DNA of 16,260 bases from Candidatus Bathyarchaeum sp. (GCA_003096255.1 PIXS01000324.1:1-16260); one strand, 5' to 3'; counted from the first letter of the stretch, positions 1 to 8,328 are shown. Numbers and translations are program-made. The notes: generated by a model from the sequence alone, not told the origin.

Positions 1-1137
1 ACTCCGATACAGCAGCTTGTGCAGTCTGTACAAGAGCATAAACCTGCCACTTGGGGATCATTCTATTATGACTTAGGGGTAGGAATCCTCTTTGTGCCTG
101 TTGGTTTGTATTTTGCTGTCCAGAATCCAACACACCGCAACGTTTTCCTTGTGGTCTTTGGTCTAACATCCATCTACTTTGCAAGTTCCCTTGTTAGGCT
201 GAATTTGCTTCTGGCTCCAGCATTGAGCATCATATGGGCATTAGCTTTGGTCCAATTGATTAAACCCTTTGTCACCATTCTGCGGGAAGGACCTGCAGTT
301 CCTAGACGTAAAATGCGTTTCAGACCTCGGGTGGGCAAAGAATTCAGCGCAGGCTTCATCGTTCTTATGTTCATCCTGTTGACAGCCACCTTTGTATTGC
401 CAAGTTCAGGCGCACTACAGCCTAGAGTCATACAAAGGGCATGGTCTCCTACAACTATTGCTGGTTCAAGTTTGCCCGTGAGGACCAATGTTCCTGACTG
501 GCTAGACACTCTCAACTGGATGAGGGTTAACCTACCTGACGATGCGGTGGTGCTCAGCTGGTGGGACTACGGCTACTGGATTACGACTATTGCCAACAAA
601 ACGACTCTTGCGGACAACGGTACAGTGAATAGTACGCAGATCAGCTTGATTGGAAAGTTTTTCATGTCCAACGAAACCAGTGCAATGGAAATAGTAGATG
701 ATTTCAATAGTCGTGGAGAAAAGAAAATAACGCATGTCCTTATTTTCATAACATTTGCAACTAAAGACGGCGAAACAATATATGACGCAGGATACGGCGA
801 CGAAGGCAAATGGAGATGGATGGCAAAGATTCCTGGATTAGACGATATGGCACTCGGAAACTATACACTGGGATATGATGCGGTAGACTCAGACGAAAAC
901 GGTCAAATAAGCACTGATGAGCAGATTCCGAACGAGTTGGGAAACAGTACAGTGATGTACAAAATGATGCACTATGCAATCGACACACTCACCACTGGAA
1001 CTTCAGACATAGTAATGGAAAACTTTGAGGCAGCGTACTTCTCGAAGCAGGCAGGATGGGAAAACCTACAGCCGATTGACAGAGGAGACGATTACTTCAT
1101 ACCAGTAGTATGCGTATACGAAGTTCTCTATGATTAG
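1..1137 (+). CDS. aglB: AglB/Stt3-type oligosaccharyltransferase, C-terminal part (5' partial)
   Basis: Catalytic subunit of archaeal N-glycosylation, a membrane enzyme that transfers a lipid-linked glycan to Asn in N-x-S/T sequons outside the cell. The reading frame is open through the left edge, so the true start lies outside the window; the GTG at 19 is internal. Visible from the 5' end are the SVQEH...TW...F motif (the SVSEH-type motif of external loop 5), about four hydrophobic segments, then a soluble domain starting near base 430. The hallmark WWDYGYW motif that binds the sequon Ser/Thr lies at 559-579. The DxD metal-binding motifs of the N-terminal half are missing because of the cut. 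An EF-hand-like loop lies at 886-921. The gene is convergent with the PAC2 gene, 13 nt away. Family assignment is firm; exact glycan and partners cannot be read here. Confidence 0.93.
   Translation, partial: TPIQQLVQSVQEHKPATWGSFYYDLGVGILFVPVGLYFAVQNPTHRNVFLVVFGLTSIYFASSLVRLNLLLAPALSIIWALALVQLIKPFVTILREGPAVPRRKMRFRPRVGKEFSAGFIVLMFILLTATFVLPSSGALQPRVIQRAWSPTTIAGSSLPVRTNVPDWLDTLNWMRVNLPDDAVVLSWWDYGYWITTIANKTTLADNGTVNSTQISLIGKFFMSNETSAMEIVDDFNSRGEKKITHVLIFITFATKDGETIYDAGYGDEGKWRWMAKIPGLDDMALGNYTLGYDAVDSDENGQISTDEQIPNELGNSTVMYKMMHYAIDTLTTGTSDIVMENFEAAYFSKQAGWENLQPIDRGDDYFIPVVCVYEVLYD
886..921 (+). other. EF-hand-like calcium-binding loop within AglB
   Basis: The 12 codons encode DSDENGQISTDE, which fits the canonical EF-hand/dockerin loop: D1, D3, N5, G6, I8, S9, E12. 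It lies in the extracytoplasmic domain, about 110 codons after WWDYGYW. Some archaeal AglB structures contain calcium in this domain, so a structural Ca2+ site is plausible. No flanking E and F helix pair was established. Confidence 0.5.
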
Positions 1138-1150
1138 CTTCGGGTAGAAC

Positions 1151-1924
1151 TTAGGAAATGTAGGTGATTCTTTCTTCTTCTACCCTACGCATCTTTTGCA
1201 TGTACTTAAGTCGCCGCTTCTCAATGTCCTGCATTCTACCCAGTATCTCTTTAGACTTCTCTATCTCCTCATCCAATCCCTTCAAGTCAACATCGACATT
1301 GAGGATTCCCCGCAGAATCTCAAGGACAGACTTCGCCGTCTTCGGGTCAGGGAAATAGCCGCGAGTCTCCCCCAAAAGACAAAGGGCATCTATCTTTCTG
1401 AACTTTGCTAAACCTAGAAGCAAACCTGCTGTGCCAACAATAGGTGTTCCTGCTTCGCTAGCTATTGCTTTAGCTTTCAAAGCCTTCTCAAAGAGGGCAG
1501 GATTCGTGGACACAGCAACCACATTAGGCGTCTCTTCAACCTCATTTCTGTATCCGCCAAGAGTAATGATTGTCTTTACCTGTTTCTTTTCAGCGAAATC
1601 AAGCATACTGTTGGCTACCTCAAACTGTCCCTCAATGGTTTGGGCTTGACTATCTCCGGTTAATAGAATGAAGTCATTTTCTCCAGTCTCGTTTTTCCAG
1701 TAATAAAATTCTCCTCGGAGAAGCCTAGCGCTTCCCTGCTTGTTGACAAGAACATGATAAGGAAAATGAGGAGAATACAAAGTTGCCATTTTCTGTGCCT
1801 TCAACTGCTTCACAAGGTAACTGGCGGCAATGCTCCCCACCATGCCTAATCCAGGAAAACCTTCAATCAGAATCGGATTCTTCAACTCAACATTAACTAG
1901 TTCCGTGATGACTGTTGACTTCAT
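1151..1924 (-). CDS. PAC2-family protein (proteasome assembly chaperone-like)
   Basis: 257-residue member of the PAC2 family (archaeal PbaB-like proteins related to eukaryotic proteasome assembly chaperone 2). The N-terminus PILIEGFPGLGMVGSIAASYL is the typical family opening, followed by a glycine-rich alpha/beta core (TLGGYRNEVEE, GTAGLLLGLA). The C-terminal ~45 residues are charged and look like a coiled coil. The ATG at 1924 lies 5 nt after the nop10 stop. A GAGGT SD falls inside the last codons of nop10, so the two are probably cotranscribed and translationally coupled. Placement after nop10 is a conserved archaeal arrangement. The biochemical role in archaea is only partly known; proteasome or protein-complex assembly is inferred from family membership. 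Confidence 0.88.
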   Translation of the reverse strand: MKSTVITELVNVELKNPILIEGFPGLGMVGSIAASYLVKQLKAQKMATLYSPHFPYHVLVNKQGSARLLRGEFYYWKNETGENDFILLTGDSQAQTIEGQFEVANSMLDFAEKKQVKTIITLGGYRNEVEETPNVVAVSTNPALFEKALKAKAIASEAGTPIVGTAGLLLGLAKFRKIDALCLLGETRGYFPDPKTAKSVLEILRGILNVDVDLKGLDEEIEKSKEILGRMQDIEKRRLKYMQKMRRVEEERITYIS

Positions 1925-1929
1925 TTTTG

Positions 1930-2085
1930 TTAACCTCTCATTGCCCGCCTATATTTTGCATACTTGTCTTCAGGCGAAAACTTAGCTGGATGCGGAACAT
2001 GCAGGTCGCCTCCGCAGATGGGACAGCGGTCATGCTTTAACGTATATTCTCCGCATTTTACACATTTTCTAAGCAGCCAAACCAT
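1930..2085 (-). CDS. nop10: H/ACA RNP subunit Nop10
   Basis: Small 51-residue protein of the H/ACA ribonucleoprotein that guides rRNA pseudouridylation together with Cbf5, Gar1 and L7Ae. The sequence has an N-terminal zinc ribbon with paired cysteines, C8-x2-C11 and C21-x2-C24, with [13 protein letters not shown] between and after them. It is followed by the family signature [16 protein letters not shown] near the C-terminus. Length matches typical archaeal Nop10 (about 50-60 residues). The start is ATG at 2085, preceded by a purine-rich GGTGGAG. It lies downstream of aIF2-alpha in the conserved order aIF2-alpha - nop10 - PAC2, but with an unusual 257-nt gap. Identification is confident from the motif and context. 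Confidence 0.93.
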   Translation of the reverse strand: MVWLLRKCVKCGEYTLKHDRCPICGGDLHVPHPAKFSPEDKYAKYRRAMRG

Positions 2086-2342
2086 AACTCCACCATCTTC
2101 AACCATTCGCCCATACTAACTACGGACTTTTATCACTATTTGTGTGAACACACCTATTTACGTTTCCAACAAGCGTGTATACGCCCTAACACCTTTTTCT
2201 TGGTTGAAAGGAGCCCTTATCAAAGTTTCCCACTCGCCGCGCCCAATTATATTAGGAAACTAATAGCAGAAGATTGTTGAAAACAGTATTTTTTCTTGAA
2301 TTCTGCTGAACTGAACCGAAAAAGGATTGTTGTGAAGAGAGC
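2086..2342. other. 257-nt spacer between aIF2-alpha and nop10
   Basis: I see no convincing coding frame in this stretch. It holds an inverted repeat GTGTG-AA-CACAC (2142-2153), a GCGT...ACGC inverted repeat near 2175-2186, and TATA-like A/T blocks on the minus strand around 2128-2140 that could give nop10 its own promoter. I looked for tRNA T-arm sequence and C/D-box motifs and found neither. Confidence 0.4.
2142..2153. promoter_or_regulatory. Small inverted repeat upstream of nop10
   Basis: GTGTGAACACAC has 5-bp arms around a 2-nt centre, 57-68 nt upstream of the nop10 ATG and just upstream of the minus-strand A/T block AAATAGTGATAAAAG. It could be an operator or a small RNA hairpin. The evidence is only the symmetry and the position. 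Confidence 0.25.
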
Positions 2343-3134
2343 TTATTTTTCTCTTCTGAAGGAGCCTGTTCCGCCACTCTTTTCGATGGCTTGCAGTGCC
2401 GACTGGGTTGCTGTCTCCAAGATGCTCTCGGCGCTCTTGTAGTCCTCAGCCGCAACCACAATGCGATATTTTGGGGGCGAAACCAAATAAACGGCCATAT
2501 CTGCACCTTCGGCTTCTCCAACTTCTTTGGCGTGCTTCAGCGTCTCCTTGATCAGCAGCACACCATCTGGTTTTGGGTTCTGAAGCTTCAAGATTCCCTT
2601 CACATTCACCAAGGAAATCTGAATCTTTTCTTTCGCAATCGCCTCTAACGTAACCGCAAGCTCTTCGTCGATTCCCAGCTCCAACAGAACATCTACACCA
2701 TCTTTCGCAGCCTTCTCCAGCCCATCATGAAGCTCACCAAAAGCATTCTCAATCAGCGCTCCCGCCCGCTCGTAAGCTTCCTCAAAGGAAATGTTCAATT
2801 TTTCAGCCGCAGTCCGCAGCAAACTCTCCGCTTTTCTGTCCTTCTTCCAGAGCAGAAGCTTCTCCTTTTTCTCTCGCTTCGTAACCCTTCGGCGTGAAAG
2901 GTCAACTTGACCCTTGTTTGCTTGAACTCGCAGAACCTTTAGAACAACCTTCTGACCTTCACGGACATAATCGCGGATATTTCTTACCCAACGAGAAGCA
3001 ACCTCAGAAACATGCAGGAGACCCTCCTTGTCGTACTCATCCAATCTAACGTACGCACCATAGGATGTTATCTTCACTACAGTAGCGATAACCAAATCGC
3101 CTACTTCAGGCCACTCAGGTCTCCTCAAACTCAT
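2343..3134 (-). CDS. eif2a: Translation initiation factor aIF2 subunit alpha
   Basis: Alpha subunit of the heterotrimeric aIF2 that delivers initiator Met-tRNA to the small ribosomal subunit. At 263 residues it has the normal family length. The N-terminal S1/OB domain (about residues 10-85) contains EVGDLVIATVVKITSYGAYV and GLLHVSEV. It is followed by a Lys/Arg-rich helical linker (RRRVTKREKKEKLLLWKK), a helical middle domain, and the C-terminal alpha/beta domain that contacts the gamma subunit. The ATG at 3134 is preceded by a strong GGAGG (3145-3149). It starts 22 nt after the rps27e stop, in a conserved operon with L44e and S27e. Confidence 0.96.
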   Translation of the reverse strand: MSLRRPEWPEVGDLVIATVVKITSYGAYVRLDEYDKEGLLHVSEVASRWVRNIRDYVREGQKVVLKVLRVQANKGQVDLSRRRVTKREKKEKLLLWKKDRKAESLLRTAAEKLNISFEEAYERAGALIENAFGELHDGLEKAAKDGVDVLLELGIDEELAVTLEAIAKEKIQISLVNVKGILKLQNPKPDGVLLIKETLKHAKEVGEAEGADMAVYLVSPPKYRIVVAAEDYKSAESILETATQSALQAIEKSGGTGSFRREK

Positions 3135-3156
3135 AGTAATCTATCCTCCACCGAAC

Positions 3157-3354
3157 CTAATCTAGGACGGCAGTAACTTCGCCCTTTACGTTTGTCTTTC
3201 CGCCAGAAGGCTCTGCTAAGATTGCCCCGCACACATTACAATGGACAACAGTCGTAGCGTGACTGAATACAAACTGCTCGTTTCCACAGTCAGGACACTT
3301 TATCCGATAGAACCTGCTCTTAGGTTTAGGTATGACTTTATCCCATTCACTCAA
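3157..3354 (-). CDS. rps27e: 30S ribosomal protein S27e
   Basis: 65-residue small-subunit ribosomal protein with a C4 zinc ribbon: C20-x2-C23 and C39-x2-C42. The sequence [21 protein letters not shown] followed by [10 protein letters not shown] is diagnostic of the family. Length is as expected. The start codon is TTG at 3354, supported by a GGGGTGA SD seven nt upstream; no ATG exists before the conserved region. It lies 16 nt after rpl44e and 22 nt before aIF2-alpha, in the usual archaeal order. Confidence 0.96.
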   Translation of the reverse strand: MSEWDKVIPKPKSRFYRIKCPDCGNEQFVFSHATTVVHCNVCGAILAEPSGGKTNVKGEVTAVLD

Positions 3355-3370
3355 CTTTTCTTCACCCCAT

Positions 3371-3649
3371 TTACTTTATAATCAATTTCTTAAGACGAAT
3401 TCCTTTCTTGTGCCGCATAAAACCGCAGCTCTTACACTTAAGCCTCAGCGTCTGCTTCTTAGTCGTTTTCGCAAACTTTCTCTGCCGAGGGAACTTCTGT
3501 CCACCATAGCCCTTCTTTTCTCGCAGCTCATGAGCTCTCTCACCCTTAGCTAAGGCCCTTCTCTTCCCTGCCTTATACAAAGAAACAGTGTGAACTTGAT
3601 GAGACTGGCACTTGGGGCAGTATGTGTTGATTTCTTTTGGTGCATTCAT
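3371..3649 (-). CDS. rpl44e: 50S ribosomal protein L44e
   Basis: Large-subunit ribosomal protein with two CxxC pairs of a zinc-binding fold: YCPKC near the N-terminus and KCKSCG near the C-terminus. The internal basic stretch [20 protein letters not shown] is typical of L44e. Three in-frame starts exist: GTG at 3658, ATG at 3655 and ATG at 3649. I chose 3649 ([14 protein letters not shown]) because no SD is visible and a TATA-like box is centred about 24 nt upstream, which fits a leaderless transcript. Choosing 3655 or 3658 would add 2 or 3 residues. It heads the L44e-S27e-aIF2-alpha-Nop10-PAC2 operon. Confidence 0.95.
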   Translation of the reverse strand: MNAPKEINTYCPKCQSHQVHTVSLYKAGKRRALAKGERAHELREKKGYGGQKFPRQRKFAKTTKKQTLRLKCKSCGFMRHKKGIRLKKLIIK

Positions 3650-3669
3650 TGCCATCACAGACTAGTTAG

Positions 3670-3677
3670 GTATAAAA
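3670..3677 (-). promoter_or_regulatory. TATA-like box for the rpl44e operon
   Basis: On the minus strand the sequence reads TTTTATAC. Its centre lies about 24 nt upstream of the ATG at 3649, which fits archaeal TATA-to-start-site spacing for a leaderless mRNA. The purine-rich BRE expected upstream is weak. Confidence 0.4.
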
Positions 3678-3685
3678 CAGCCCCC

Positions 3686-3708
3686 TTAATTACTATTTAT
3701 ACGTTTCT
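3686..3708 (+). repeat. Left copy of a 23-bp direct repeat (possible att remnant)
   Basis: The core TTAATTACTATTTATAC recurs at 7239-7261. The full 23 bp match at 22 positions; the one difference is G (here) versus A (right copy) following the core. Both copies are in the same orientation. This copy lies 1 nt from the stop codon of the truncated integrase, the usual position of an att site. A shared promoter motif (TTTATAC) is the alternative reading. Confidence 0.55.
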
Positions 3709-3709
3709 T

Positions 3710-3949
3710 CTACAATTTAGCAGTCTTTTCATTTGACCTTTCTGAACATTTGTTGCCTTCAATTACGCAGACAAATTCAAAGCCTTGTTCAATGAGTTTT
3801 TTTGCATCTTTGGCACTTGCTGCAATTTCACAGATGTAGCCATCAGGCTTCAAGTCGCTATAGATTTCTTCGTACAAATCAACGTATCTCTGAGTTGTCA
3901 TCATACTCTTGTGCCCTAATACTCTCTTCACATGTTGCATGGACTTGGT
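3710..3949 (-). pseudogene. Truncated tyrosine recombinase/integrase, C-terminal remnant
   Basis: C-terminal end of an archaeal tyrosine recombinase. The frame reads TKSMQHVKRVLGHKSMMTTQ then RYVDL. It keeps the late catalytic His (LGH) and the nucleophilic Tyr (RY), followed by the C-terminal extension common in archaeal integrases (YICEIAASAKDAKKLIEQGF). An in-frame TAA at 3950-3952 sits immediately upstream of the recognisable homology. The core-binding domain, catalytic Arg, Lys and HxxR box are all absent. An ATG at 3940 could still start a 76-residue peptide, but it could not recombine DNA on its own. It lies between the rpl44e promoter and the met operon and ends 1 nt from the left direct repeat. 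It is best read as an integration scar. Confidence 0.72.
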
Positions 3950-4028
3950 TTATTGATATTCTCGGAGCGCTTTGCAAGAGAACGCAAGAATTTTTTTATG
4001 CTGTTTGAAATTATTATTAGGTTAAATT

Positions 4029-4057
4029 ATTCTTTTTAGAATATTCTTTTCAAGAAT
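4029..4057. promoter_or_regulatory. Two abutting A/T-rich inverted repeats upstream of metY
   Basis: ATTCT..AGAAT (4029-4042) is followed directly by ATTCTT-TTC-AAGAAT (4043-4057). The two symmetric units share the ATTCT/AGAAT half-site and lie just upstream of the probable metY TATA box. This resembles tandem binding sites for a dimeric regulator. Only the symmetry and position support it; A/T-rich sequence makes chance symmetry more likely. Confidence 0.35.
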
Positions 4058-4059
4058 GT

Positions 4060-4076
4060 ATATAACAGTGTTATAT
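4060..4076. promoter_or_regulatory. 17-bp palindromic operator overlapping the metY promoter
   Basis: ATATAAC-AGT-GTTATAT has perfect 7-bp arms around a 3-nt spacer, 34-50 nt upstream of the metY GTG. The left arm overlaps the TATA-like sequence GTATATAA (4058-4065), which would place transcription start near 4087 and leave a short leader containing the SD. An operator over a TATA box is the standard geometry for repression in archaea. The cognate regulator is unknown; the nearby Lrp-type gene is one candidate. Confidence 0.5.
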
Positions 4077-4106
4077 GTTGGTTGAGTTAACACACGAAGG
4101 TGATAA

Positions 4107-5393
<1,287 letters not shown>

Positions 5394-5432
5394 AACCATC
5401 TAGGATATGTCAGAAAAACGAGGCGAATTCCA

Positions 5433-6593
5433 TTGAACGGGGACGTTGGAAGCACGGGTAACACAGAAATACAGTATTTCACTTTTGAGAATCCCGAAGG
5501 GCTTACTCTTGAATCTGGAAAAAAACTCGAACAGGTTACCATAGCTTACGAAACATACGGCAAAGTTAATCCACAAAAATCCAACGCAATTTTGGTTCTT
5601 CATGCATTTTCGGGAAGCGCCCATGCTGCAGGGTTTCATAAAAATGACAAACACCCCGGCTGGTGGGACAACATGATTGGTCCAGGAAAAGCCTTTGACA
5701 CTGAAAAATACTTTGTTATTTGCTCTAACGTGATTGCTGGTTGTAATGGCTCAACTGGACCATCATCAGTTAACCCAAAAACTGGCAAACCTTACGCCAC
5801 AGATTTTCCATTAGTGACAATAAAAGACATGGTAGACGCCCAATGGCGTTTAGTTGACCATCTCGGAGTTAAAAAACTCTATACTGTTGTTGGAGGTTCA
5901 ATGGGCGGAATGCAAGTTTTGCAGTGGATGGTTTCTTACCCGGAAAAGATATTGTCTGCAATTCCAATCGCAACAACATTGAAACATTCTCCCCAACAAA
6001 TAGCCTTCAATGAAGTTGGGCGTCAAGCAGTCATGGCAGACCCAAACTGGAAAGACGGAAAGTATTATGGTTCGTCGTATCCAAGCAGAGGTTTAGCCGT
6101 GGCCAGAATGGTGGGGCATATCACATACATGAGTGACGTTTCGATGGCCAAAAAGTTTGGTAGGCGCCTTAAAGATTCAGAAAAACAATTCAAGTTTGGT
6201 ACAGACTTTGAAGTAGAGGGTTACCTGCAGTACAGAGGCGATAGCTTCGTGAAAAGGTTTGATGCAAATTCTTACCTGTATATTACGAAAGCAATGGATT
6301 ATTTCAACTTAGTAAATGGCAAAAAACTATCCGAAATTTTTAGTGGTTTGAAAGCTAAAATTCTGGTGTTGGCCTTTAAATCTGATTGGTTGTATCCAGC
6401 ATATCAGTCCAGAGAAATCGTGAAGGCATGTAAACTAGCAGGTGTGGACACAACATACTGTGAAATTAATTCAACTTACGGGCACGACGCGTTTTTGTTA
6501 GAAGTTAAAGAAGAAACTGATCTTATCACACATTTCCTTAGAACAGTAGGTAACGGGCACACCAGGGAGTTGAACCAAATAAATGAGGCCTAA
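5433..6593 (+). CDS. metX: Homoserine O-acetyltransferase (MetX)
   Basis: Alpha/beta-hydrolase-fold acyltransferase that uses acetyl-CoA to activate L-homoserine, supplying the substrate of MetY. The 386 residues include [18 protein letters not shown], TLxYETYG-like [12 protein letters not shown], the [14 protein letters not shown] block, the nucleophile elbow GGSMGGMQ (S156), the catalytic Asp in FKSDWLYP (D318) and the catalytic His in YGHDAFLLE (H351). The full triad is therefore present. The start is TTG at 5433 with GAGG nine nt upstream. A 9-codon ORF beginning ATG at 5407 ends in TGA overlapping this TTG. The 3' end overlaps metW by 11 nt. MetX versus a succinyltransferase cannot be settled by motif alone, but the MetX-MetW-MetY linkage favours acetyl transfer. 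Confidence 0.94.
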   Translation: MNGDVGSTGNTEIQYFTFENPEGLTLESGKKLEQVTIAYETYGKVNPQKSNAILVLHAFSGSAHAAGFHKNDKHPGWWDNMIGPGKAFDTEKYFVICSNVIAGCNGSTGPSSVNPKTGKPYATDFPLVTIKDMVDAQWRLVDHLGVKKLYTVVGGSMGGMQVLQWMVSYPEKILSAIPIATTLKHSPQQIAFNEVGRQAVMADPNWKDGKYYGSSYPSRGLAVARMVGHITYMSDVSMAKKFGRRLKDSEKQFKFGTDFEVEGYLQYRGDSFVKRFDANSYLYITKAMDYFNLVNGKKLSEIFSGLKAKILVLAFKSDWLYPAYQSREIVKACKLAGVDTTYCEINSTYGHDAFLLEVKEETDLITHFLRTVGNGHTRELNQINEA

Positions 6594-7167
6594 ACTAGAA
6601 CATCAGGTTATCGTAGATTGGGTCAAACAAAACTCCACCGTGTTAGACCTTGGTTGTGGGGTAGGAGAATTAATGGTTTTACTCATAGAAGAAAAACAAG
6701 TGCAAGCCCAAGGCATAGAAATAGATCAGCAGTCAATCAGCGAGTGTGTAGCCAAGGGTCTAAGCGTTTTTCAACAAGATATTGACACAGGTTTAAGCGA
6801 ATACGGGAACCAGGTCTTTGATTATGTGATATTAAGTCAAACGCTTCAACAGGTAAAAAAACCAGATTTTGTTCTAAAAGAGGCACTACGGGTTGGAAAA
6901 CAAGTAATCGTTAGCTTCCCAAACTTTGTATATTTCCCAGCTAGATTCCAAATATTTTTTAAAGGAAAAGTGCCTGTAACAGCATCACTTCCTCACGAGT
7001 GGTACCAAACCCCAAACCTGCATTTTTTAAGCATAGACGACTTCAAAGAATACTGCAACAAAAGGAACATCATAATAAAAAACACAGCTTATCTGAGAAA
7101 AAACAAAATAGTAACAGTTTTTCCAAACTTTTTCGCAGAATTAGGAATTTTCGTTTTATCCTCTTGA
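6583..7167 (+). CDS. metW: Methionine biosynthesis protein MetW (class I SAM-methyltransferase fold)
   Basis: 194-residue MetW-family protein. The SAM-binding motif [12 protein letters not shown] (20-30) is intact. It is followed by the family-specific blocks [40 protein letters not shown] and the C-terminal [11 protein letters not shown]. The ATG at 6583 lies inside the last codons of metX, an 11-nt overlap that implies translational coupling. MetW accompanies MetX in many bacteria and has been reported to be needed for, or to stimulate, MetX activity; whether it methylates anything is uncertain. It is the last gene of the operon and the right direct repeat follows 72 nt later. Confidence 0.93.
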   Translation: MRPKLEHQVIVDWVKQNSTVLDLGCGVGELMVLLIEEKQVQAQGIEIDQQSISECVAKGLSVFQQDIDTGLSEYGNQVFDYVILSQTLQQVKKPDFVLKEALRVGKQVIVSFPNFVYFPARFQIFFKGKVPVTASLPHEWYQTPNLHFLSIDDFKEYCNKRNIIIKNTAYLRKNKIVTVFPNFFAELGIFVLSS

Positions 7168-7238
7168 ACTACTATCTATCCCTTGCTCTTTAACTCTTAA
7201 AAAATGGGGGGTTGCGGGAGATGTCGCCACGAGGCTAA

Positions 7239-7261
7239 TTAATTACTATTTATACATTTCT
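7239..7261 (+). repeat. Right copy of the 23-bp direct repeat
   Basis: This matches 3686-3708 at 22 of 23 positions in the same orientation. It lies between the metW stop and the NUDIX gene. Its TTTATAC segment could serve as the NUDIX TATA box, with transcription starting near 7279. The att-remnant and promoter readings are not exclusive. Confidence 0.55.
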
Positions 7262-7290
7262 GGAAAGAATGCCACGCTGTTGGGATAAAA

Positions 7291-7755
7291 GTGACGATTC
7301 AAAAGAATGCGTATGTTGATGCCAACCCAGTTATAGTGACCCCAGAAGGCAAAATTGTTCTCGCCAAAAGAACACAAGGTATCGTGGGGGGAGGAAAATG
7401 GCACCTGCCTGGAGGAAGAGTACAATACAAAGAAACTCTGGAAGCCGCCCTCAAGAGGATAACCTACACAAAAACTAACCTGAAAATCAAACTATTCTAT
7501 CCAACACTAAAAGAAAGCCTTGTTGGAATCTATGACAACCCAGAAAGGGACCCAAGAGAACACGTCATAAGCATCGCATTCTTGTGCAAGATCACAGAAG
7601 GAGAAACAAAACCAGGAGCCAAAGTTGAGGCAGTCAACAGCTTCTCTGAAACAGAAACAAAAAAGATTGAGATCGCCTTTGACCATGAAAAAACAGTCAA
7701 AGACGCCTTTACTATGTTAAAGGGTAGCAGCTCTGCTACGAAATTTAGGTCGTGA
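7291..7755 (+). CDS. NUDIX-fold protein with degenerate catalytic box
   Basis: 154-residue protein with the NUDIX hydrolase fold: NPVIVTPEGKIVLAKRT, then GGKWHLPGGRVQYKETLEAALKR, matching the start of the box G-x5-E-x7-R. The expected catalytic continuation REUxEExGU reads R56-I-T-Y-T-K-T-N-L here. All three metal-binding glutamates of that helix are therefore replaced (I57, T60, K61). Active NUDIX hydrolases cleave nucleoside diphosphates linked to another moiety; this one is probably inactive as such and may bind a nucleotide or act as a regulator. The start is GTG at 7291 with only a weak GGGAT ahead of it. It is convergent with the Lrp-type gene (33 nt between stops). Confidence 0.8.
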   Translation: MTIQKNAYVDANPVIVTPEGKIVLAKRTQGIVGGGKWHLPGGRVQYKETLEAALKRITYTKTNLKIKLFYPTLKESLVGIYDNPERDPREHVISIAFLCKITEGETKPGAKVEAVNSFSETETKKIEIAFDHEKTVKDAFTMLKGSSSATKFRS

Positions 7756-7788
7756 AATGCACATACAGATTGATGGACTTCAAGATAT

Positions 7789-8328
7789 TTAGATGTCGTC
7801 TGCCAGATATTTCAAATCGAAATCTCTTAACTTGTATCCTGCTCCTATGCTAACCAGAAACGATTCGAAACTATCCAAGTAATTCCCCCATTCCATGGCA
7901 AAGGATCTCATGAAGTCAGCGTATGCAGAATACTTCTTGTGGAAGGACATTATGACCAAGTCTTTTCCAAGACCTTCCCCGTCAGCGCCGAAGATAACGT
8001 TAGGGCGTTTAGCTAACCATTCCTTGGACTTCTTCACTATTTCGTCAGCTACGGAAGTTCCCGGATAAGCTTTCATTTTTGCGAACGTGAATGCCATTAT
8101 TTGGTATCCAAGCTTTTCAAAGTCTGGAATTATGGTGTAGGTTTTGATGTACTCTTTTTCGATTCTAGCTCTTGTTCTGGAGACGGTGGGCTGCGAGACT
8201 CCTAAAATGCCTGCTAATTCTCTGTCGCTTTTCTTGGAGTTTTTTAGCATTTCACTTACTAATCTAAGGAGTTTTTGGGCTTTCATGCTATAATAGTCTA
8301 TGTTAAGTCCTTTAAAAGTTTGATGCAT
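7789..8328 (-). CDS. Lrp/AsnC-type HTH transcriptional regulator
   Basis: 179-residue DNA-binding regulator. The helix-turn-helix lies at about residues 34-58 (KSDRELAGILGVSQPTVSRTRARIEKE) and is followed by the Lrp-style strand YTIIPDFEKLGYQIMAFTFAK. The C-terminal part looks like a ligand-binding domain but diverges from a standard RAM domain. It also has a longer tail (FLVSIGAGYKLRDFDLKYLADDI). The ATG at 8328 is preceded by GAGGGGG seven nt upstream; a GTG at 8343 would add five residues. It stands alone between the gins gene and the NUDIX gene. Lrp-family proteins commonly sense amino acids, so control of the adjacent methionine genes is a reasonable but untested guess. Confidence 0.82.
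   Translation of the reverse strand: MHQTFKGLNIDYYSMKAQKLLRLVSEMLKNSKKSDRELAGILGVSQPTVSRTRARIEKEYIKTYTIIPDFEKLGYQIMAFTFAKMKAYPGTSVADEIVKKSKEWLAKRPNVIFGADGEGLGKDLVIMSFHKKYSAYADFMRSFAMEWGNYLDSFESFLVSIGAGYKLRDFDLKYLADDI

Noticed and set aside
174..515. 113-codon open frame on the - strand inside aglB
   Set aside because: Mirror frame of a well-supported Stt3 gene carrying membrane segments and SVQEH; no motif of its own.
2160..2250. Possible tRNA or C/D-box guide RNA near nop10
   Set aside because: No T-arm GGTTCRAAYCC-like sequence, no cloverleaf stems, and no RUGAUGA/CUGA box pair on the minus strand.
3941..4020. Possible frameshifted continuation of the integrase upstream of 3949
   Set aside because: The alternative frame (RSLAKRSENINKP) does not match the HTFRHW-type segment expected there; I cannot support it.
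7168..7238. Intrinsic terminator after metW
   Set aside because: There is no convincing hairpin or T-run on the + strand; the A-run at 7199-7204 is not a terminator in this orientation.
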